Positions 55,467 to 64,000 of a stretch of 64,000 nt of DNA are shown one piece after another. The stretch lies in contig NZ_CP113529.1 of assembly GCF_026723865.1 (NCBI RefSeq), forward strand, positions 3,348,001 to 3,412,000, read 5' to 3'. This DNA comes from Mycobacterium sp. Aquia_216. GTDB taxonomy: Bacteria > Actinomycetota > Actinomycetes > Mycobacteriales > Mycobacteriaceae. The notes below the pieces were generated by a model. It was not told the origin of the DNA. It saw nothing but the letters and a program-made list of their open reading frames with translations, and ran no database searches. The number at the start of each line of letters is the position of its first letter. The stretch's first letter is position 1. The translations under genes were made by a program, and so were the position numbers.

Positions 55467-56741
55467 GTGAGCGCACGCGCAGGCATCGTCGTCACCGGAA
55501 CCGAAGTCCTCACCGGACGCGTCCAGGACAGAAACGGCCCGTGGATCGCCGATCGGCTGCTCGAACTAGGCGTAGAGCTGGCCCACATCACCATTTGCGG
55601 CGATCGCCGCTCCGACATCGAGGCGCAACTGCGCTTCATGGCCGAGCAGGGCGTTGACTTGATCGTCACCAGCGGCGGGCTGGGTCCCACGGCCGACGAC
55701 ATGACCGTCGAGGTGGTGGCGCGCTTCTGCGAGCGCGAGCTGGTGCTCGACGAAGAAGTCGAAGACAAGATCGCCAACATCCTCAAAAAGCTGATGGCGC
55801 ACTTCGATTCGAAGAGTTTTGACGCGGTGCGCGCGGCCAACCGCAAGCAGGCCATGGTTCCCAGCGGTGCGCAGGTACTCGAGCCGGTGGGTACCGCCCC
55901 GGGCGTCGTAGTGCCCGGAAAGCCCACGGTGATCGTGCTGCCCGGGCCCCCGCGTGAGCTTCAGCCGATGTGGCACAAGGCGATCGAAACTCCCGCGGCG
56001 CGGCAGGCGATCGCCGGCCGGACGATCTACCGTCAGGAGACCATCCGGATGTTCGGACTGCCCGAGTCGGGCCTGGCCGAAACGCTGCGCGACGCGCAGA
56101 ATTCCGTCGCCGGATTCGACTCGCTGGAGATCACCACGTGCCTGCGGCGGGGCGAGATCGAAATGGTCACCCGCTACGAGCCGGACGCGGCGCAGGCTTA
56201 CGGCCGACTGGCCGAGCTGCTGCGCGACCGGCACGGACAACAGCTGTACTCCGAAGACGGATCGCAGGTGGACGATCTGGTTGCCCGGTTGCTGTCCGGC
56301 CGCCGGATCGCCACCGCGGAATCCTGCACCGCGGGGCTGTTAGCCGCACGGCTGACCGACCGGCCCGGTTCGTCCGAGTATGTGACGGGCGGGGTGGTGA
56401 GCTATTCCAACGATGCGAAGGTGCAGCTGCTCGGCGTTGACGCCGAGCTGATCGAAACGCACGGCGCGGTGTCGGAACCGGTCGCCGAGGCGATGGCAGC
56501 GGGCGCATTGCAGCGGTTCGGCGCCGACACCGCCGTCGCGATCACCGGCATCGCGGGCCCGGGCGGGGGAACGCCGGAAAAGCCGGTGGGAACCGTCTGC
56601 TTCACCGTGCGGCTTGCCGAAGGCCGCACGGACACCCGGACCCTGCGGCTGCCCGGGAACCGGTCCGATATCCGTGAGCGCTCGGCGACGGTCGCGATGC
56701 ACATGTTACGACGCGCGCTGAGCGAGCAGGCGCCCCTTTGA
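55467..56741 (+). CDS. cinA: CinA-like protein (competence/damage-inducible; NMN deamidase family)
   Basis: A 424-residue CinA. The N-terminal molybdopterin-binding-like domain has [20 protein letters not shown] and [13 protein letters not shown] (near residue 65); the C-terminal pyridine-nucleotide amidase domain has [20 protein letters not shown]. The latter removes the amide of NMN in NAD recycling; CinA also affects drug tolerance in mycobacteria. GTG 55467 matches the M. tuberculosis N-terminus, so the in-frame extension upstream to 55299 is not used. Confidence 0.92.
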   Translation: MSARAGIVVTGTEVLTGRVQDRNGPWIADRLLELGVELAHITICGDRRSDIEAQLRFMAEQGVDLIVTSGGLGPTADDMTVEVVARFCERELVLDEEVEDKIANILKKLMAHFDSKSFDAVRAANRKQAMVPSGAQVLEPVGTAPGVVVPGKPTVIVLPGPPRELQPMWHKAIETPAARQAIAGRTIYRQETIRMFGLPESGLAETLRDAQNSVAGFDSLEITTCLRRGEIEMVTRYEPDAAQAYGRLAELLRDRHGQQLYSEDGSQVDDLVARLLSGRRIATAESCTAGLLAARLTDRPGSSEYVTGGVVSYSNDAKVQLLGVDAELIETHGAVSEPVAEAMAAGALQRFGADTAVAITGIAGPGGGTPEKPVGTVCFTVRLAEGRTDTRTLRLPGNRSDIRERSATVAMHMLRRALSEQAPL

Positions 56742-56798
56742 ACCCGCTGGTAGCGAACCGCTTCGCCCGGCTGCGCCGCACTCGCGATCGCCACTAGA

Positions 56799-58136
56799 TC
56801 ACGTCACTTTTGTTGGTAGAAATGCAGTTTCGGCGGTACCAAACCGGATTCCGGTCGCATCCTTTCCAACCAGCGTCAGGAACGCCACCGCGAGCAACAC
56901 CGGCACGATGGTGACGGTCAACGCGAACGGATAGCCGTGCGTCTCCGCCAGGTGTTCCTGGATGGGCAGGTTGAACGCGGCGAGCAGATTGCCAAGCTGA
57001 TAGGTCACGCCGGGGTAGAGGCCGCGAATGGCGTCCGGCGACATCTCGGTCAAATGCGCGGGAATCACCCCCCAGGCTCCCTGCACGCAGACCTGCATCA
57101 AAAACGAGCCGAGGCACAGCATTGCCGCGGTCCGCGAGTACGCGAACAGCGGGACGATCGGTAGTCCCAAAATCGCACAGAAGACCACCGTGTAGCGGCG
57201 GCTGAAGCGCTGCGACAGCGTGCCGAAGAACAAGCCGCCGACGATGGCGCCGATGTTGTAGACCACCACGATCCACTTGACCGTCACGCTGTCCAGGCCG
57301 GCGCCGTGGTTGGCCGTCGACCCCAAGAATGTCGGATAGACGTCCTGCGTGCCGTGGCTCATCCAGTTGAAGGCCGTCATCAGCGCCACCAGGTAGAAGA
57401 ACCGGCGTACGATCTTGCCGTCGCGCAGCACATCGCGCAGCTTGGTGTTGGTGAGCTTCATCTGGTCCTGGGCGGCCTCCCACACCTCGGACTCCTGCAC
57501 CCGGTAGCGGATGATCAGGCTGATCAAAGCCGGGACGATGGACAGGGCGAACAACCAGCGCCAGGACAATCCCAGCCAATCCATCACCAGCAGCGATCCC
57601 ACACTCGCCAGCAGATAACCGAATGCGTAGCCCTCCTGCAACAGTCCGGAGAAAAAGCCGCGTCGCTCGACGGGAACCTTCTCCATCGCGAGTGCTGCTC
57701 CCAGCCCCCATTCACCGCCCATGCCAAGTCCGTAGAGCAACCGCAGAATCATCAGCACAGTGAAGTTGGGCGCGAAAGCGCAGAGGAAGCCGACCACCGA
57801 GTAAAAGATCACGTCCACCATCAGCGGGGTCCGCCGGCCAACCCGGTCGGCCCACAGGCCGAATAGCAATGCGCCCACCGGGCGCATGATCAGGGTGGCG
57901 GTCGTGACGAAGGCGACCTCAGCCTTACTGATGTGAAAAGTCTTTGCGATGTCGGCATATACGAACACCACGATGAAGTAATCGAAGGCATCCATCGTCC
58001 AGCCCAACATCGCCGCAATGAACGAGTTCCGTTGATCGCCACTGAGGCGTTGAGTTGTCACGTGAGCATCGTGGCGCAACGCGGGCCGTTTGACCATCCA
58101 CGCCGCGGGAGTGGGTTCGCGATAGATGCGAATCAT
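56799..58136 (-). CDS. MFS transporter of the sialate/organic-acid (NanT-like) type
   Basis: A 12-TM major facilitator of about 445 residues. The motif-A loop is ADRVGRRTP near residue 95 and the [17 protein letters not shown] segment near 145 is typical of the sugar/organic-acid subfamily. It matches the Rv1902c (nanT) position. Start uncertain: ATG 58136, ATG 58097 or GTG 58061, none with a clear ribosome site. No sialic-acid catabolic genes lie nearby, so sialate is not proven as substrate. Confidence 0.82.
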   Translation of the reverse strand: MIRIYREPTPAAWMVKRPALRHDAHVTTQRLSGDQRNSFIAAMLGWTMDAFDYFIVVFVYADIAKTFHISKAEVAFVTTATLIMRPVGALLFGLWADRVGRRTPLMVDVIFYSVVGFLCAFAPNFTVLMILRLLYGLGMGGEWGLGAALAMEKVPVERRGFFSGLLQEGYAFGYLLASVGSLLVMDWLGLSWRWLFALSIVPALISLIIRYRVQESEVWEAAQDQMKLTNTKLRDVLRDGKIVRRFFYLVALMTAFNWMSHGTQDVYPTFLGSTANHGAGLDSVTVKWIVVVYNIGAIVGGLFFGTLSQRFSRRYTVVFCAILGLPIVPLFAYSRTAAMLCLGSFLMQVCVQGAWGVIPAHLTEMSPDAIRGLYPGVTYQLGNLLAAFNLPIQEHLAETHGYPFALTVTIVPVLLAVAFLTLVGKDATGIRFGTAETAFLPTKVT

Positions 58137-58367
58137 CGATGCCGATGGATCGCGGACTACTGCTCGGCGGCGGGCAGCCGGTTGCGGGGCGTGGGCGTGA
58201 CGCCGATCGAGCACGGGCAGGCGGCGGTCGACGTCATGACCGAGGCCAAGGATCTCGGGCGCTTCTACGCGCTGAACTGAGCCACGCGCGTCGGCGCGAA
58301 GGCGAATGCGGCCGCCGGGCACATAATTCGGTCCCGTCGGCGACTACCGGTGGCAGGATCTTCCGAC

Positions 58368-58769
58368 ATGGGTCCTTTTCTCCTTCGCGCCACACTGACT
58401 GGTCTTGCCATGTGGATCGTCACCCACTTCGTTCACGGGCTGAGCTTCGTCGGCGGCAAAACGCCACTGGAGAGGGTCGGCATCATCTTCGTCGTGGCCG
58501 TCATCTTCGGTCTGGTCAACGCGTTCATCAAGCCGATCGTTCAGTTCTTGTCGATCCCGCTGTACATCGTGACCCTTGGGCTCTTCCATATCGTCGTCAA
58601 CGCGTTGATGCTCTGGCTCACCGCACGCATCACCGAACACACGACGCACTGGGGGTTGCAGATCGACCACTTCTGGTGGACGGCGATCTGGGCCGCGATC
58701 CTGTTGTCGATCGTCAGCTGGCTGCTGTCGCTGGTGGTGCGCGACGTCGACCGCCACACTCGATCCTGA
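58368..58769 (+). CDS. Phage-holin-family (PF04020-type) membrane protein
   Basis: A 133-residue protein with four TM helices (LLRATLTGLAMWIVTHFVHG; VGIIFVVAVIFGLVNAFIKP; FLSIPLYIVTLGLFHIVVNA; WWTAIWAAILLSIVSWLLSL). Despite the family name it is a chromosomal membrane protein, equivalent to Rv1903. ATG 58368 (MGPFLLRATL) is preferred over an upstream in-frame start. Confidence 0.85.
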   Translation: MGPFLLRATLTGLAMWIVTHFVHGLSFVGGKTPLERVGIIFVVAVIFGLVNAFIKPIVQFLSIPLYIVTLGLFHIVVNALMLWLTARITEHTTHWGLQIDHFWWTAIWAAILLSIVSWLLSLVVRDVDRHTRS

Positions 58770-58795
58770 TACCTCAGGGCGCCTGCATCGCGGAG

Positions 58796-59130
58796 GCCGT
58801 TTCTCAGCGGAAAGGCGCGCGGCCCTTCTTCGGCATCCTGGGTCGCGAAAACCCGGTAGCTGTGCCGAGTCTCGTCGTCGTAGGCCGACTCGGGGTCGAG
58901 CGTCGGCTCTTCGGCCGCCGACTGTTTGGTCGCAAAGACGGCAAGCGGCGCGTTGGCCGCGATGCGCTGCCTCCGCCGGCGAAAAGCCCTCGTTTGGGTT
59001 CCATCACCGCGAATCGCGCTTCGGGCATGGCGACGCGGATGTCGGTGCAGCCCAACATTTCAAGGCCGCCCGCGACTCAGGTGCCGTCCACCGCGGCGAT
59101 GATCGGCCTATACACCGGAAAAATCCCGCC
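58796..59130 (-). pseudogene. Enoyl-CoA hydratase (echA) relic
   Basis: Minus-strand pieces in order: RPIIAAVDGT, an in-frame TGA, VAGGLEMLGCTDIRVAMPEA with RFAVMEPKRGLFAGGG (crotonase second oxyanion loop), then a change of frame to IAANAPLAVFATKQSAAEEP and RVFATQDAEEGPRAFPLRN (crotonase C-terminus). A stop codon, a frameshift and a middle deletion together show a dead gene. Neighbouring genes are the holin-like and STAS genes. Confidence 0.75.
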
Positions 59131-59564
59131 CCACGCCGGTGACGACGGCAATCCAGGCGGCGTCACCGGCGTGGGGCGTCGGCCCATGCCCGAGCCAAGT
59201 CGCGGAAATGTTCCATATCCAGCGAGTTGCGCGTTTCGAGGCGGTTGACCGTAATAGTGGCAATGTGAGCGTTAAGCGCGTAATCAATGCTTACGCATGT
59301 TCCACCGTTTCGGTTCGTCGTTGCTGCCGTTAATGAATCATTGCTACCGTTACTGAAATAGTAAGGGTTTCAGTGACCTTCGGCCTTCAGCCGGCCGCAC
59401 AGAAACTGATCGGTTTGCGCAATTTCACCTCGGCAAATCTCAATTACACATATGCTTAGCAATGACGTGAAAACCGAGAGGGTCGGTTTACGACAACCCT
59501 GCCGGCCTTTTCGGGACAGGACGGCGTCGCCCGATACTGCCCACGACGACGGGATGTCGCAGAG
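59131..59564. other. Gene-free stretch before the STAS gene
   Basis: The first part may contain more of the echA relic. From about 59220 the sequence is AT-richer, with short TTACTG/TTAATG-like repeats near 59320-59365, and presumably holds the STAS-gene promoter. No RNA gene recognised. Confidence 0.45.
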
Positions 59565-59984
59565 ATGGACACTGCCGAAATTGGAATCGCAGGGCCCAAC
59601 AACGGGTCGTATCTTGGTCACCCGCCAAGTGGACTGCACACGGTCACCAAGCGGGCCGGTTCCTCGGTGGTCGTCCACGTCGGCGGTGACATCGACGCCA
59701 GCAACGAGGGCGCCTGGCAGGACGTGCTGAGCCGCGGCGCCGCCGAGACGGTCGCGCCCGGCCCGTTCGTCATCGACGTGTGCGACCTCGATTTCATGGG
59801 GTCGTGCGGTTATGCCGCCCTGGCGCACGAAGCAGCGCTGTGTCGCAACCGCGGCGTCACGCTGCGGCTGGTCACCAGCCAACCCATCGTCGCCCGAACC
59901 ATTGCCGCGTGCGGACTGCGTCCGCTGCTGCCGACGTACGCGACCGTCGAGACGGCGCTAGCGCCGGTCAGCGATCAGGGCTGA
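59565..59984 (+). CDS. STAS-domain anti-sigma-factor antagonist
   Basis: A 139-residue STAS protein. The core is VVVHVGGDIDASNEGAWQDVL and DVCDLDFMGSCGYAALAHEA near residue 70, where Ser is the expected phosphorylation site. It would release a sigma factor from its anti-sigma partner when unphosphorylated. It matches the Rv1904 position. No sigma or anti-sigma gene lies next to it. Its end overlaps the convergent D-amino-acid oxidase gene by 17 bp. Confidence 0.83.
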   Translation: MDTAEIGIAGPNNGSYLGHPPSGLHTVTKRAGSSVVVHVGGDIDASNEGAWQDVLSRGAAETVAPGPFVIDVCDLDFMGSCGYAALAHEAALCRNRGVTLRLVTSQPIVARTIAACGLRPLLPTYATVETALAPVSDQG

Positions 59985-60936
59985 CCAAGCGCACTACATC
60001 GCGCGCGCAACCCCAGGACAGGGTCACGCCGTTACCGCCGTGGCCGTAGTTGTGGATGCAGCGTGCCCGCCCGAGCGGCTCGGCTTCCAAACGCACCGAG
60101 GGACGATCGGGGCGCAGCCCGGTAATCGTTTCGATCACCTCAGCGTCGCCGAGCCTCGGTTCGATCCGGCGGCAGCGCGCCACGATGCGCTCGGTGATGT
60201 CGGGCTCGGCCGCGGTGTCCCAGCGATCCGGGATGCTGATCCCGCCACACACCACCCGCTGTGGGTGCGGGAAGTAGCAGACCCATTCCGGGCCGTTGTT
60301 GATCTCCAAAAACAGTTGCCGCAGACCGGGATTGGCGAGCACAACATGCTGGCCGAACAATGGCCGCACCGTGTCGTCGCCCACCAGCGTTCGGGCGCCG
60401 AGACCCGAACAGTTGATCACAATCGGTGCCGCGTCGGTGGCCTCGGCCAATGACTGCACGGGGTGTTCCTCGAGCTCGCAGCCGGCCGCGGCAAGTCGCC
60501 GCGTCAGGTAGTCGAGGTAGTGCGGCATGTCGACCATCGGCATGGTCGCGCGAAAACCGGCCCGAAAGCCCTCCGGAAGCTCGGAAGGCTCGACCGGCCG
60601 CAGTTCAGGGATCAGCTGCGCCGCCGACGACATCGCCTCGGTCGCGGTCAATTCGCCGACGCTGAGCGCGGGCGCCAGTTGTACCCCGGTGTCGGGATTG
60701 GCGGCCAGGTCACGAAACACTCCCAGCGAATATTCGGTCCACGCCAATGTTTTGGTGGCGCGTTCGGCCGGCCGCGGCGGGGCCCACACCGCACCGGCAA
60801 CTACTGAAGTCGTCTGCTGTGGCAGGGCGGCGGTCCACACCCGGACCGGCCAGCCGGCTTCAGCCAGACAAATGGCCGAGGTCAGTCCGCTGACTCCGGC
60901 ACCGACGACGACAATCTGCTGCGCATTGACCACCAC
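59968..60936 (-). CDS. aao: FAD-dependent D-amino-acid oxidase
   Basis: A 322-residue DAO-family flavoprotein. FAD loop IVVVGAGVSGLTSAICLAEA at the N-terminus, NCSGLGARTLVGD in the middle and the C-terminal IHNYGHGGNGVTLSWG (FAD-contacting loop). The catalytic Arg and Tyr positions fit DLRP / VCYFPHPQ. It oxidises D-amino acids to keto acids with release of peroxide. It corresponds to Rv1905c. Confidence 0.9.
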   Translation of the reverse strand: MVVNAQQIVVVGAGVSGLTSAICLAEAGWPVRVWTAALPQQTTSVVAGAVWAPPRPAERATKTLAWTEYSLGVFRDLAANPDTGVQLAPALSVGELTATEAMSSAAQLIPELRPVEPSELPEGFRAGFRATMPMVDMPHYLDYLTRRLAAAGCELEEHPVQSLAEATDAAPIVINCSGLGARTLVGDDTVRPLFGQHVVLANPGLRQLFLEINNGPEWVCYFPHPQRVVCGGISIPDRWDTAAEPDITERIVARCRRIEPRLGDAEVIETITGLRPDRPSVRLEAEPLGRARCIHNYGHGGNGVTLSWGCARDVVRLVSPDR

Positions 60937-60994
60937 GCCACGCTATCCAAAGCGAAGGAATCGAGGCATAACGGCTGCTCGCCGGCGGCCAGGA

Positions 60995-61555
60995 TCAGGT
61001 ACCGGGTACTCGCTGTCCGTTCGGCGCAAGCAGGCCGTTGAGCGCACCGAGAGTGCCTTGCAGTTGGGCGCCGGCCATCGGCCCGGGGACGTCGGGCGGC
61101 GGACTGGCGTCCGGGGTCAGCTGCCAGGGCTGGCAGCCGTCGGTCTTGAACGCTTTGTCGGTCGGGTCGATCCGGACGACCTGCGGCCGCTTGGTGAGCG
61201 AGTTGTCGATCAGGGCGCCGTCCGGATTGGAGGTCCGCTTCCAGTAGCAAGTGCCGTTGCCGATCGGGCCGCCGCTGGAGTAGATGCCCGGCACGATGTC
61301 GGTACCCACCGCATAGATGCCGTCTTTGTCCATCGCCGTCTTCGGCGGGCCTCCGGGCGGTGCGGGTGCGGGCGATGCCGATGGCGACGCTGCCGGAGCC
61401 GGCGACGCCGCCGGCGAGGGCGATGCTGATTGCCCCGGCGTCGGCCCGGGCGTCGGCTCCGGATCCGCGCCGGCTATCGCAGCCGATGCTGCCCAGCCAG
61501 CGACCATCAGACTCGCAGCAGCCAACCGTGCCGCAATAGGTACTCCCATAGCCAT
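60995..61555 (-). CDS. Secreted proline/alanine-rich protein (Rv1906c-like)
   Basis: A 186-residue exported protein. Signal peptide ends near AIAGADPEP, followed by a Pro/Ala/Ser-rich linker of about 45 residues (about twice as long as I recall in M. tuberculosis). The conserved domain then reads TAMDKDGIYAVGTDIVPGIY and GNGTCYWKRTSNPDGALID with two cysteines. ATG 61555 was chosen; other in-frame starts lie at 61549 and TTG 61573. Function unknown. Confidence 0.78.
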   Translation of the reverse strand: MAMGVPIAARLAAASLMVAGWAASAAIAGADPEPTPGPTPGQSASPSPAASPAPAASPSASPAPAPPGGPPKTAMDKDGIYAVGTDIVPGIYSSGGPIGNGTCYWKRTSNPDGALIDNSLTKRPQVVRIDPTDKAFKTDGCQPWQLTPDASPPPDVPGPMAGAQLQGTLGALNGLLAPNGQRVPGT

Positions 61556-61621
61556 CGAGGGTACCGGGGTCAAGAACCTAATTCATACCGTTGTGAAATC
61601 AGCCGAGCAGCTTCAGCACAC

Positions 61622-62113
61622 CTAAAGTCGTCGCACCTTTCCGGCATACCCAAGCGCATGCTCGTACGTCTCGAGGTTGTCGCGGGATATCTTCGCGTGC
61701 ACCGGGCGTTCGAGGAAGAACCGCAGCACCGGGTTGTAGGCGTGATACGTCTCGTGGAACGTCAGCACGGTGGTGCCGTCGGGCTGCTCCTCGAGTTGGT
61801 GATATCCCTCCGCGCGCGACCACAGCGGCGCCCCGACGGCCACATACCGCGACAGCTTGTTCAGCTCGGCTTCGGTCACCGTCTCCCACGACCGCGCCCT
61901 ACCGCCGGTCAGCAGGTATTTGGGCACTTCGAAGATGCAGGTCCGGACCAGGCCCTCACCGGCTTCGTTGCCCTCGTTCAGGATTTCCATGCTGCCGGTC
62001 GGCCACTTGAGCACCCGCGGCCGCGGGGCGTTGGGTGGCGCCGGGGGATGTAACACTCGCCAGACTTTTCTCGGCGGGGCATCGACGTGGAATCGCACGG
62101 TGTAGGACTGCAT
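61622..62113 (-). CDS. SRPBCC family protein
   Basis: A 163-residue START-like protein beginning SYTVRFHVDAPPRKVWRVLH and ending with a helix NLETYEHALGYAGKVRRL. It shares one base with the nitroreductase stop (TGATG), so it is translationally coupled to it. Probable hydrophobic ligand binder; role unknown. Confidence 0.75.
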   Translation of the reverse strand: MQSYTVRFHVDAPPRKVWRVLHPPAPPNAPRPRVLKWPTGSMEILNEGNEAGEGLVRTCIFEVPKYLLTGGRARSWETVTEAELNKLSRYVAVGAPLWSRAEGYHQLEEQPDGTTVLTFHETYHAYNPVLRFFLERPVHAKISRDNLETYEHALGYAGKVRRL

Positions 62114-62754
62114 CAGCTCTCTCCATCAGCCGTCATCCAACTGTTCCAGAACGTGATGGTCTCCGCGGGCGGCCGCCTGGCCGGCCGGAAGTCCGTGCCG
62201 ATCGTGTAGGCGACGGGAAACAGCGCGGCCTGCGTCACCGTGGGCGGAATGCCGAGCAGCTCGGCGACTTCCCGTTCCTTGAACAGATGCATCGTCGTCC
62301 ACACCGAACCCAGCCCCCGCGAACGCAGCGCCAGCAGAAAGCTCCAGCCGGCCGGGATGATCGACGCCCAGGCCGCCGCGGCGATACCCGGTTCCGCGCT
62401 CTCGATGCGCTGGTTGAGGCAGGGAATGACATGCACCGGAACCTGTCCCAGCGTTTCGGTCAGGCTCGTCGCACTCTGGTACACCCGCCGCGTCTGCGGG
62501 TCCGTCGCGTTATCCGCCGCGTATGCCAGGTACTGCGAACCGATGCTGCGGTAGATCTCGGCGATGGCCGCGCGCTTGTCCGCGTCGGTGATTACCAGCC
62601 AACGCCAGTCCTGCGTGTTGCTGGCCGTGGGCGCCTGCATCGCCAGTTGGATGCATTCCAGGATCACCTCGCGACTGACCGGCCGGGTCAGGTCGAGACG
62701 TTTACGAACCGACCGTGTGGTGCTGAGCAGTTCGTCGACGGTGGCGATTTCCAT
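62113..62754 (-). CDS. Nitroreductase family protein
   Basis: A 213-residue FMN nitroreductase. The N-terminal STTRSVRKRLDLTRPVSREV, QAPTASNTQDWRWLVITDADK and the later LRSRGLGSVWTTMHLFKERE are the expected FMN contacts. It reduces quinones or nitro compounds with NAD(P)H. It is coupled to the SRPBCC gene. Upstream by 21 bp is the truncated CMD gene. Confidence 0.85.
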   Translation of the reverse strand: MEIATVDELLSTTRSVRKRLDLTRPVSREVILECIQLAMQAPTASNTQDWRWLVITDADKRAAIAEIYRSIGSQYLAYAADNATDPQTRRVYQSATSLTETLGQVPVHVIPCLNQRIESAEPGIAAAAWASIIPAGWSFLLALRSRGLGSVWTTMHLFKEREVAELLGIPPTVTQAALFPVAYTIGTDFRPARRPPAETITFWNSWMTADGES

Positions 62755-62775
62755 GGATTCCTTTCCGGTGCATGG

Positions 62776-63009
62776 TCAGAGATCGATCGCGCAAGACTGG
62801 TCGGCCCCCAGCACGGTCAGGGAACGTCCCAGGCCAAGAAATACCGCGACACACAGTGTGAGATCCAGGATCTCTTCGTCGGTGGAAGACGCTCGAAGTC
62901 GTTGGAAGAAACCATCATCCATCGACGAGTGGTCGTTGGCGAAGCGCTCGGCGTACTCGATCGCGGCGGCTTCGCCACCAGGGCCCCCCGGCACGGTGAG
63001 CCTTGCCAT
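62776..63009 (-). pseudogene. CMD-family gene with an internal in-frame deletion
   Basis: The 77-residue product reads MARLTVPGGPGGEAA, the N-terminus of full-length CMD proteins, joined directly to AIEYAERFANDH...EEILDLTLCVAVFLGLGRSL and VLGADQSCAIDL, their C-terminal half. About 80 residues holding the CxxC active site are missing, in frame and without a stop. It should be inactive as a redox enzyme, though it may still be translated. Confidence 0.7.
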
Positions 63010-63192
63010 CGCCGACCTCCTGCCTGGTAAGGACGGTACCGAATTGAGCAAACCAGATTCTCAACTCGGCTGTCTAGGTCGGCGACGAGGCGCAATTGTG
63101 CAGGTGAGTAACCCGGCGCGGAGCCGCAAGACTGTCCGGGTTACGGTCCGTTGAGCGGCATTGGGCCCGGCGGCGAATAGGGAGGTCTGTGC

Positions 63193-63891
63193 GTGCTGTT
63201 CATGCACGAACTACACACGGTGCGCGGCCGCAAGGAGGATGAATTCGAGGCGGCGTTCCGTGACGGTTGGATGCCGATGCTCGGGCGCGGCGACGACGCT
63301 CGGTTGTTGTGGTACGCCAACCAGGCACACGGCAGCGGCCCCGCCTACACAGTCGTCACCGTGACGGCCGTCCGCGACGGTGCGGCGTGGGAGCGGCTGA
63401 CCTTACGGGTGCAGAAGGGCGACCTGCAGAAGTGGATGCGCGGCCTCGATGAGCTCCGCCACGAGGTCGAGGCGAAGCTGCTGACGCCGTTGCCTTGGTC
63501 ACCGCTGGGCGACGTGCAGTTCGACGAGGTGCCGGCCGACGGGCGACAGCACGAGATGACCCTGTACATGGAAGACACCATGTGGCCCTACGAGGACAAG
63601 TTCGAGGAATACATCGACCGCTGCGGCGACGTGTACGCCAGGAGTCTCCAAGCGCCATCCTCGATGCTGACGATGCACGCCGCATTCCAGCCCGCCCTTG
63701 GCAGCCATGTCCGGCGCGAGGTGATTCTGATGCAGCGCATCAGCCGGCCCGACGCGCTGCTCGACCTGCTCCGCAGCCACATCCCCGCCGAGTACCGCGC
63801 GCCCGGCACGTGGATGTACGACGCCCTGGACTTGCGCGATCAGTGGACCAGCCGGTTGCTGCGCACCTCCGAATGGTCACCCCTGTACTGA
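63193..63891 (+). CDS. NIPSNAP-like dimeric alpha-beta barrel protein
   Basis: A 232-residue protein with two ferredoxin-like halves: LFMHELHTVRGRKEDEFEAA, then WERLTLRVQKGDLQKWMRGL; and MTLYMEDTMWPYEDKFEEYI with HVRREVILMQRIS. This arrangement resembles NIPSNAP/EthD-like proteins. No catalytic motif is visible. GTG 63193 is the start. Function unknown. Confidence 0.65.
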   Translation: MLFMHELHTVRGRKEDEFEAAFRDGWMPMLGRGDDARLLWYANQAHGSGPAYTVVTVTAVRDGAAWERLTLRVQKGDLQKWMRGLDELRHEVEAKLLTPLPWSPLGDVQFDEVPADGRQHEMTLYMEDTMWPYEDKFEEYIDRCGDVYARSLQAPSSMLTMHAAFQPALGSHVRREVILMQRISRPDALLDLLRSHIPAEYRAPGTWMYDALDLRDQWTSRLLRTSEWSPLY

Positions 63892-63894
63892 GTG

Positions 63895-64000
63895 TCATGC
63901 GTCCGCACGGCCCAGGATTCGGGCAGCGTCGCGCGCCATGTCGTGCACGATGCCGGCAGCCGGACGGATGTCGCGAACGAGTCCGACGGCCTCGCCCACA
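63895..64000 (-). CDS. Nitronate monooxygenase-like protein, C-terminal fragment at window edge
   Basis: The last 34 codons read GEAVGLVRDIRPAAGIVHDM...AARILGRADA before TGA at 63895-63897. This resembles the C-terminal helix of FMN-dependent nitronate monooxygenases (GQxxGLVxDIxPAxEIV). The rest lies beyond the window. Confidence 0.6.
   Translation of the reverse strand, partial: VGEAVGLVRDIRPAAGIVHDMARDAARILGRADA

Overview
The window is high-GC chromosomal DNA from a Mycobacterium. Marker genes are antigen 85B (fbpB), a resuscitation-promoting factor (rpfC), the LppE lipoprotein, a secreted chorismate mutase, a 13E12/DUF222 HNH protein, bfrA behind tandem IdeR boxes, and a CYP125-type P450. 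Much of the gene order matches, from memory, the M. tuberculosis stretch Rv1869c to Rv1906c. The species is not M. tuberculosis complex: a full-length lon is present, oxyR is intact, and several extra genes interrupt the shared order. A non-tuberculous mycobacterium is the best description. No database search was possible, so all family calls rest on reading motifs.

Layout. 1-7.4 kb: a flavin reductase, DUF72, an HhH-GPD-like protein, TfoX-N, a Ddn-like enzyme, Lon, a CGNR regulator and a TauE exporter. 7.4-16.4 kb: an AraC regulator, LldD and DUF1810 head to head, a GH13 amylase, the peroxide-defence locus ahpD-ahpC/oxyR with an OxyR site on the oxyR start codon, an enoyl-CoA hydratase, and iron storage (bfd / tandem IdeR boxes / bfrA). 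16.5-25.1 kb: a 14-TM drug exporter with a C-terminal winged helix, a CMD protein behind a KstR-type box, glnA3 plus an amidohydrolase (a split FluG-like pair), an acyltransferase, an SRPBCC protein and a membrane GAF-adenylate cyclase.

25.1-32.4 kb is an accessory segment inserted between the Rv1879 and Rv1880c positions. It holds at least four tiny genes (33-41 codons) for one family of lipoprotein-like hydrophobic peptides plus a decayed fifth copy, an IS3 transposase relic, a zinc-ribbon micro-protein, a TetR / MpaB-like oxygenase / GXWXG operon controlled by a perfect 38-bp palindrome, a SnoaL/LEH-like protein and a dienelactone hydrolase lipoprotein. It ends at a cyp140 relic reduced to scraps of its two ends. 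The small-peptide family is the best candidate for something undescribed.

32.4-64 kb returns to the conserved backbone. It carries a cell-envelope block (lppE, SDR, SRPBCC, rpfC, chorismate mutase, fbpB, DUF7159), two methyltransferases, YceI, two zinc alcohol dehydrogenases, the CYP125 paralogue, small secreted and membrane proteins, and a nitronate monooxygenase behind a second KstR-type box. It continues with the HNH/DUF222 protein, a CoA transferase, a PucR regulator, a Baeyer-Villiger-type monooxygenase, dtd, cinA, a NanT-like transporter, a STAS protein, a D-amino-acid oxidase and assorted small enzymes. Relics in this part (echA, a CMD gene with an in-frame deletion) indicate ongoing gene decay. 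No rRNA, tRNA or CRISPR array was recognised.
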